A stretch of 8,381 nucleotides of DNA from Marinospirillum sp. GTDB taxonomy: Bacteria; Pseudomonadota; Gammaproteobacteria; Pseudomonadales; Halomonadaceae. A program made the translations under genes and the position numbers. The stretch covers positions 1 through 8,381 of the forward strand of contig NZ_JACUUA010000143.1 in NCBI RefSeq assembly GCF_014859565.1, given 5' to 3'. Below are positions 4,310-8,381 of this stretch, piece after piece. Each line of letters begins with the position of its first letter. Position 1 is the stretch's first letter. The notes beneath the pieces are model-generated. The model was not told the DNA's origin. It saw nothing but the letters and a program-made list of their open reading frames with translations, and did no database searches.

Positions 4310-4621
4310 ATGTTAGAGGATTTGGGTAATTTTATAATGAATATTCTGCTCTGGCTTTATGAACAGGTGCAGGATTTGGTTCAATGGTTTTTTGATGGTC
4401 TGGAATATCTCTTTATAGAATTGATATTGTCGCCTGTGCTTAATGCTTTGGCTTCGCTGCTTGAGTCTATCCCTCTACCTGACTGGTTTACCCATGGGAC
4501 TGTTAGTGTTGGGTCTGCTGGATATTTTATTGCTATGGCTGAGGTGCCAGCAGGTATAACAATGATTATTTCTGCTTATACCATACGCTTCTTAATCCGC
4601 CGTATTCCAGTTATCGGGTGA
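4310..4621 (+). CDS. Minor coat protein pVI-like (DUF2523-type) membrane protein
   Basis: A 103-residue hydrophobic protein with two or three membrane segments: about residues 8-28 (FIMNILLWLYEQVQDLVQWF), 31-52 (EYLFIELILSPVLNALASLL) and 71-97 (YFIAMAEVPAGITMIISAYT), ending RFLIRRIPVIG. The RRIPxIG end after a hydrophobic helix is typical of the small membrane protein found between adsorption protein and Zot in Pf-like and many other inoviruses. In Ff the gene here encodes pVI, which anchors pIII at the virion end and helps release the particle, so the same role is inferred. It begins nine bases after the adsorption gene (GGGGG at 4300-4304 as ribosome site) and ends three bases before the Zot gene, so the three are surely co-transcribed and probably coupled. 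Confidence 0.78.
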   Translation: MLEDLGNFIMNILLWLYEQVQDLVQWFFDGLEYLFIELILSPVLNALASLLESIPLPDWFTHGTVSVGSAGYFIAMAEVPAGITMIISAYTIRFLIRRIPVIG

Positions 4622-4624
4622 TTT

Positions 4625-5884
4625 ATGTCCATACTTGCATTTATTGGTTTGCCCGGTTCAGGGAAAAGTTACGGTGTTGTCCAGAACGTTGTTGTTCCTA
4701 ACCTAAAAAAGCGCAGAACCATAGTTACCAATCTGCCTTTGATTGCTGAAAAACTCCGAGAGGATTTATTCAGTCCGTTTGAGGCACTCCCTGTTCATCT
4801 GCTGACTGATGAACAGTTTCAGACTGAGGATTTATTAAAAAAATATCCCGGTGCTGTATTTATTATTGATGAAGCACAGCGATATTTCCCAGCCGGTATG
4901 ACTGAGGCAAAGCTACCCGGTCATTATAAAGACTTTTTTTCAATGCATCGGCATTCTGCTTGCCCGGAAACCGGCTTTACCTCTGAGATTGTGCTTGTTT
5001 CTCAATGCACGTCAAAAATTGCTAGTCCGGTGCGTACCTTGGTCGAATACACCTATATTGCTAAAAAAATGTCATCAGTAGGTGCAGATAATCGCTATAG
5101 GGTCGATGTTTTCGAGGGTTGCCAATCCATAAAGTTTAAGAGAGGTCAGTTTGTCCGGCAAATATTTGGCAAATATGAAGCCCCATTCATTCACTATTAC
5201 AAAAGCCACACCCAGTCATCTGATAATGTAGTCGCAAATGAAAGCAGGGCTGATGCTCGTGCGTCAGTATGGAAGTCTGGCAAGGTTAAAGCCTATTTAG
5301 GGGCTATGATCGCTGCACCTATACTTATTGTTATAGCTTTTTATCAAGTCGGTTCAGCTCTTAACCCTGAACCTGTTGAAGAAAAAGCGCCTGTAACTTC
5401 TGCACCAAAGCCCCAGCAGCAGCCTGATAATTCACCCGGTTTAATCGCTGAAACGACTACATCCGCAATAAACCCTAATTATAATTCCGCTAAAAAACAA
5501 GCTTTTACCTTGCCCGATATGCTCAAGGATTCAGAAACCGACTGGATACACTTCTCGTTAACTGAGTTGGGCGCTCGGTCTGTTTATCGGGCTGTCACTA
5601 TGGAACCTGTGAAACTGGATGTTTCCGGCCTTGAGCCATCGCCAGAGTGGCGATTGGCCGGTTACATCAGTAGGCCGGATGTTCAGCCATTGATACACGC
5701 TGTTAATTCATCTGGATCTGTTCGCCGAATCCCTCGGCATGATTGCATTTTTTACGCGCAGATTTCTGATTACGTTTGTGTGATTGGTTCGTATCAGGTC
5801 ACTACATGGTCAGGCCAGCCCAGCGATTTCGGGTCTATGGCAACCCATCAGGCACCGAAAACGATACACCACACGGCACCGTGA
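4625..5884 (+). CDS. zot: Zot/pI-family phage assembly ATPase
   Basis: A 419-residue inner-membrane protein that drives virion assembly and export. The cytoplasmic ATPase domain starts at once, with Walker A GLPGSGKS (residues 8-15) and Walker B AVFIIDEAQRYFPAG (77-91, acidic D82 E83). The histidine-containing MHRH (107-110) and VLVSQC (123-128) match the sensor region of Zot proteins. A basic stretch precedes one membrane span at about 222-241 (KAYLGAMIAAPILIVIAFYQ), followed by a proline/glutamine-rich spacer (247-275) and a periplasmic domain with two cysteines (C374, C385) that may pair. This is the pI/Zot layout, amino end inside and carboxyl end outside, where it would meet a secretin. 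No secretin gene is present, so a host channel is inferred. Length agrees with Pf1/Pf4 pI (about 420). The Zot name is by family; nothing here shows enterotoxin activity. Confidence 0.92.
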   Translation: MSILAFIGLPGSGKSYGVVQNVVVPNLKKRRTIVTNLPLIAEKLREDLFSPFEALPVHLLTDEQFQTEDLLKKYPGAVFIIDEAQRYFPAGMTEAKLPGHYKDFFSMHRHSACPETGFTSEIVLVSQCTSKIASPVRTLVEYTYIAKKMSSVGADNRYRVDVFEGCQSIKFKRGQFVRQIFGKYEAPFIHYYKSHTQSSDNVVANESRADARASVWKSGKVKAYLGAMIAAPILIVIAFYQVGSALNPEPVEEKAPVTSAPKPQQQPDNSPGLIAETTTSAINPNYNSAKKQAFTLPDMLKDSETDWIHFSLTELGARSVYRAVTMEPVKLDVSGLEPSPEWRLAGYISRPDVQPLIHAVNSSGSVRRIPRHDCIFYAQISDYVCVIGSYQVTTWSGQPSDFGSMATHQAPKTIHHTAP

Positions 5885-5904
5885 CCACCCTCTAGCAGGT
5901 CACG
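5880..5904. repeat. Inverted repeat over the end of the Zot gene
   Basis: CGTGACC (5880-5886) pairs with GGTCACG (5898-5904) around an 11-base loop ACCCTCTAGCA. It includes the Zot stop codon and lacks a T-run. It could be a binding site, an attenuating hairpin, or part of an origin beside the initiator gene. Confidence 0.5.
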
Positions 5905-5931
5905 CAGAAAATCAAAAAACAGCCTATTAGC

Positions 5932-5945
5932 TAACTATATCTAAC
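5932..5945 (+). promoter_or_regulatory. TAAC-N6-TAAC motif, copy 4 (before the replication gene)
   Basis: TAACTATATCTAAC lies 15 bases before the initiator ATG and differs by one base from the switch-region copy (583-596). In this place a bound protein could repress or activate rep-int expression, or mark an origin. I see no convincing promoter hexamers in 5885-5960. Confidence 0.5.
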
Positions 5946-5960
5946 AACGGAAAATTAAAC

Positions 5961-7280
5961 ATGATTGAAAAATGGAAACGTACCAGTCTTGAAGCCCTGT
6001 GCTCCAATGACCTATACGACACACGCGGTAATATCATGATTTCCGAAGCTGGGCAGGTTGATACATCCGCCTTTAAAATCCTGTCCTCAACAGTTGACAC
6101 TATACGACAGTTATACAAAGGCGTTCTAAAGTCTGACGTTCTGGAAAAGCTCCAGCACTGTTATGACACCCATACTAATTTTACTACGTCCAAAGGTGTC
6201 GAGTTTGCTGTGGGTGGCGCTATGGTTGGCGGCTATAAGTTTAAGTTGCAAAACAACGACATAGGTCTGATTGTGTTGGTGAAACACCGTTACCATGATG
6301 AAAAGCTTGATGCACCCCACCTGAAAATCGATCTTTCATCCAAACTGATAGAATCCCTAGATCCTGTAGAAACACAGCAATATTTAGACAAAATAGCATC
6401 CTACTGGCTGAATGATCCGCAGCCAACAGGTTGTGCTGTCCATATGGCAAGCGATATACAGGGCTGGAAGCCTCCCGGCGATTTCCTCTCTAGATTCGTC
6501 TGCCGTTCTAAGCGTATTTCCGTCAATACAGGCATATCTCAAATGTCGATGGAAGCGGGTGAAATCGCCACTACTTATAATTATGGCCAGTCTCTCCTGT
6601 TCGGTACTGCTCGTGCTCTACAGTGTGCCATTTATAACAAGACTGCTGAGGCAAAATACAGGGGCAAATTGCACTATTGGGAAGCTCTGTGGGGTCGTCT
6701 GGGTGGTGATGAACCCTTTACCTCTGCCTATGATCCAGAGCAGCCCGTTTGGCGTGTAGAGTTCCGTTTCCATCAGTCTGTTATCAAGGAATATGCTTCT
6801 GGAACCCTAGACAAAACTGGCCGCTATGATTTTTTGAATACTGCAACAGGTGAGCAGGTCGGTACTGACTGGCGTTTGCTCCGATACATTGACATCGTGC
6901 CCCATTTGTCCGGCCTGTGGCGTAAAGCTGCCTCAAGTTTCCGGCTGGATACCAAGCGCGGAAAATTGATTGATCCTTGGTGGCAGCGTCTGGCCGATGA
7001 TCCTCTTTTTTTTGAGACTGAGCAAAAGCTAGAGTACAGACGGGTAAAGCGTCCAGCGGGGCAGGGTGGTGAAAAGAACATTCAGCTAGGCTTGGGCAAT
7101 CTGTTGTCAATTTATGCCCGTCAGCGTTTCACCTCCCAGATGGCTATAAACTGCTTGATGGCATCCGGTATATGGCCTGAATTGGTCGGGTATTACGCTG
7201 CTCGTGATGTGAATCAAAGCCAGCTGATGGAGTTGATAAAGCAAAAGTTAATACAGCGGCGCTTGGTGGGGTCTACCTGA
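5961..7280 (+). CDS. Phage replication initiation protein (gene II/X, phage_CRI type)
   Basis: A 439-residue protein matching the Pf-phage replication initiator in length, place and pattern. It should nick the replicative form at the plus-strand origin and drive rolling-circle replication. Family marks visible: CAVHMASDIQGW (residues 158-169), an H-x3-D pair that may bind metal; CAIYNKTAEAKYRGKLHYWE (222-241), the Tyr-Asn-Lys...Glu element shared with Rep_trans-like initiators; and VWRVEFRFHQSVIKEY (263-278), the most typical stretch, with Arg-x-Glu-x-Arg. I do not assign the nicking tyrosine; Y225 is a candidate. The carboxyl end (375-439) is helical and basic. The start ATG follows a 76-base gap after the Zot gene, with only a modest ribosome site (CGGAAA). 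It overlaps the integrase by one base (TGATG), so the two are translated together and initiator and integrase levels are probably linked. Confidence 0.87.
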   Translation: MIEKWKRTSLEALCSNDLYDTRGNIMISEAGQVDTSAFKILSSTVDTIRQLYKGVLKSDVLEKLQHCYDTHTNFTTSKGVEFAVGGAMVGGYKFKLQNNDIGLIVLVKHRYHDEKLDAPHLKIDLSSKLIESLDPVETQQYLDKIASYWLNDPQPTGCAVHMASDIQGWKPPGDFLSRFVCRSKRISVNTGISQMSMEAGEIATTYNYGQSLLFGTARALQCAIYNKTAEAKYRGKLHYWEALWGRLGGDEPFTSAYDPEQPVWRVEFRFHQSVIKEYASGTLDKTGRYDFLNTATGEQVGTDWRLLRYIDIVPHLSGLWRKAASSFRLDTKRGKLIDPWWQRLADDPLFFETEQKLEYRRVKRPAGQGGEKNIQLGLGNLLSIYARQRFTSQMAINCLMASGIWPELVGYYAARDVNQSQLMELIKQKLIQRRLVGST

Positions 7281-8299
7281 TGGCTGTAACTCAGTTACCA
7301 AGTGGGCGTTGGCTTGTTGACGTTAACCCGTCCCGTGCTACCAAGCGCGTTAGGCGCGTAAGAAAAACAAAGGCGGAAGCTCTCAGGCTTGAGCGTGAAT
7401 TGCTGTCTAAATTTGAGGCCGGACACGATTTAATGCCCAAAAAAGATACCCGGTCATTTTTAGAGTTGATAGAGCTGTATTATGACTTGCATGTCCGGCA
7501 TTTGACGTGCAAAAAGCCTTACGCAACCCTGCTTATTTTGTGCAAGCTGTCCGGCAACCCACCGGCTTACAGGTTAAATTCTGCATGGTTTCACGGTGTC
7601 AGGGCTGAGCGTTCCAAAACAGTTGGAGCCAACACCCTTAACCATGATCGGGCATACCTTCATGCAATGTTCAACAAGCTGAAGCGTTCCGGTCATTGGT
7701 CGGCACCTAATCCGGCTGCTGATACCGACAAGATAAAACATAATCAGCCTGAAATGTCCTTTCTGTCACAAGAACAGATCCACCTGCTTCTGACTGAGCT
7801 ATCCCGCTCCAGATCGCGTCATGTCTACCCTGTGGCCTTAATCTGTCTCTCAACGGGTGCTCGTTGGACTGAAGCGGAAACCCTGACACGTCAACAAGTA
7901 CAAAACGGTTCTATCAGTTTCTGGAAAACCAAAAGCAAAAAGCCCCGGCATATACCCATCACTCCGCAGCTGGAAGCACTCATAAATAACCATCAGGCGT
8001 ATTCAGTGAACCGGCTTTTTGCTGGATGCTATACCGCTTTCACTCTTGCACTTCAAAAAACAGGTATCCAGTTGCCTAGGGGTCAGCGAACACACGTCCT
8101 GCGTCACACGTTTGCCAGCTGGTTTATGATTAACGGTGGGAACCTCCTGCACCTGCAAAAAATACTCGGACACTCGACCATTGAAGTAACCATGAGATAC
8201 GCGCATTTGGCACCCGGACACCTCGAATCGGCGCGGGAATTTAACCCAGTTCGGAATCTCGGTGGTCATAATGTGGTCAGTGTTCGGGGTTCAGGCTGA
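7280..8299 (+). CDS. int: Tyrosine recombinase integrase
   Basis: A 339-residue integrase that inserts the phage into, and with the excisionase-like protein removes it from, the host tRNA. The amino arm-binding part (residues 1-50, WLVDVNPSRATKRVRRVRKT, strongly basic) is followed by a core-binding SAM-like domain (about 55-150) and a catalytic domain from about 160. The catalytic set is complete: R195 in TGARWTEAETL, a lysine in KTKSKK (216-221), H272 and R275 in THVLRHTFASW, H298 in LGHST, and nucleophile Y307 in TMRYAHL. Length and order fit Pf-type integrases. The ATG overlaps the rep stop (TGATG). The gene ends 41 bases before the right repeat, the usual place of a phage integrase beside its attachment site, and its 3' end contains the right GTGGTCA element. 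It appears intact. Confidence 0.95.
   Translation: MAVTQLPSGRWLVDVNPSRATKRVRRVRKTKAEALRLERELLSKFEAGHDLMPKKDTRSFLELIELYYDLHVRHLTCKKPYATLLILCKLSGNPPAYRLNSAWFHGVRAERSKTVGANTLNHDRAYLHAMFNKLKRSGHWSAPNPAADTDKIKHNQPEMSFLSQEQIHLLLTELSRSRSRHVYPVALICLSTGARWTEAETLTRQQVQNGSISFWKTKSKKPRHIPITPQLEALINNHQAYSVNRLFAGCYTAFTLALQKTGIQLPRGQRTHVLRHTFASWFMINGGNLLHLQKILGHSTIEVTMRYAHLAPGHLESAREFNPVRNLGGHNVVSVRGSG
8262..8279 (+). promoter_or_regulatory. GTGGTCA-N4-GTGGTCA element, right arm
   Basis: Two perfect GTGGTCA units (8262-8268 and 8273-8279) lie 11 bases apart inside the last codons of the integrase gene. The first 15 bases match the left element (149-163) with one difference. It lies 61 bases before the right repeat, the spacing expected of an arm-type recombinase site. 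Confidence 0.5.
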
Positions 8300-8338
8300 T
8301 TCGCTCGCCGGTGAAATGCTGTAAGTTCTTGATTTTAT

Positions 8339-8381
8339 TGGTGCCCGGAGCCGGAATCGAACCGGCATGACCGTTAGGTCG
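8339..8381 (-). tRNA. attR: attR: 3' part of the host tRNA-Leu(UAA)-like gene, cut by the window end
   Basis: Bases 8341-8381 repeat 1-41 exactly. On the minus strand this copy reads variable arm, T-arm, acceptor, discriminator A and an encoded CCA (complement of 8339-8341). The tRNA 5' half would lie to the right, outside the window, so this is the junction at which phage DNA replaces the tRNA 3' end and keeps it functional. Identity as tRNA-Leu(UAA) is inferred from the acceptor sequence, the class II variable arm and the anticodon loop seen in the left copy. Confidence 0.8.

Noticed and set aside
8300..8340. Short gap between integrase and right repeat searched for TAAC motifs or a terminator
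   Set aside because: No TAAC motif, hairpin or T-run terminator is visible; only an AT-rich stretch (8330-8339) adjoins the tRNA end.

Overview
The window is a complete, integrated filamentous phage (inovirus) of the Pf1/Pf4 type, about 8.4 kb, lying between two 41-base direct repeats at its two ends. The repeats are the 3' part of a class II tRNA read on the minus strand, with a T-arm, a short variable arm and a GCCCGGA-type acceptor. The left copy continues into an anticodon loop fitting UAA, so the host site is most likely tRNA-Leu(UAA). The host is probably a gammaproteobacterium: Pf-like gene order, a tyrosine integrase in a tRNA rather than XerCD/dif, and no secretin gene. I cannot name a genus.

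Layout. The left end (1-228) is non-coding; it holds the attachment repeat, two copies of a TAAC-N6-TAAC motif, a likely bidirectional terminator and a GTGGTCA-N4-GTGG element. Next comes a leftward repressor gene (229-507) and a 119-base divergent control region with roughly six degenerate 14-base repeats and a plausible rightward promoter. The rightward early genes are tightly overlapped: an excisionase-like winged-helix protein (627-866), an unrecognised AT-rich gene (863-1432) and a small ribbon-helix-helix-like protein (1429-1617). A GC-rich, hairpin-dense region (1618-1975) follows, best read as the phage intergenic region with packaging and/or origin functions.

The structural and assembly block is a ssDNA-binding protein (1976-2347), a 70-residue membrane protein (2360-2572), a 45-residue major coat protein with no signal peptide (2594-2731), a terminator (2746-2785), a 25-residue hydrophobic microprotein with a strong ribosome site (2823-2900), a pIII/TspB-like adsorption protein with long low-complexity linkers (2903-4300), a pVI-like membrane protein (4310-4621) and a Zot/pI assembly ATPase (4625-5884). 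The last module is the replication initiator (5961-7280), overlapping by one base the tyrosine integrase (7280-8299), which ends 41 bases before the right repeat.

How they work together. The repressor and excisionase-like protein probably set the lysogeny/excision switch from the divergent region. The integrase recombines the tRNA repeats. The initiator drives rolling-circle replication, the ssDNA-binding protein coats the single strand, and Zot/pI feeds it through the inner membrane, where coat proteins replace the binding protein. No secretin is encoded, so a host outer-membrane channel would be needed.

The most unexpected signals are non-coding: the TAAC-N6-TAAC motif placed twice beside the left attachment site, once before the excisionase gene and once before the replication gene; a matching GTGGTCA element inside both ends; and the 14-base repeats in the switch region. 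Together they suggest a shared DNA-binding code linking excision, the lysogeny switch and replication.
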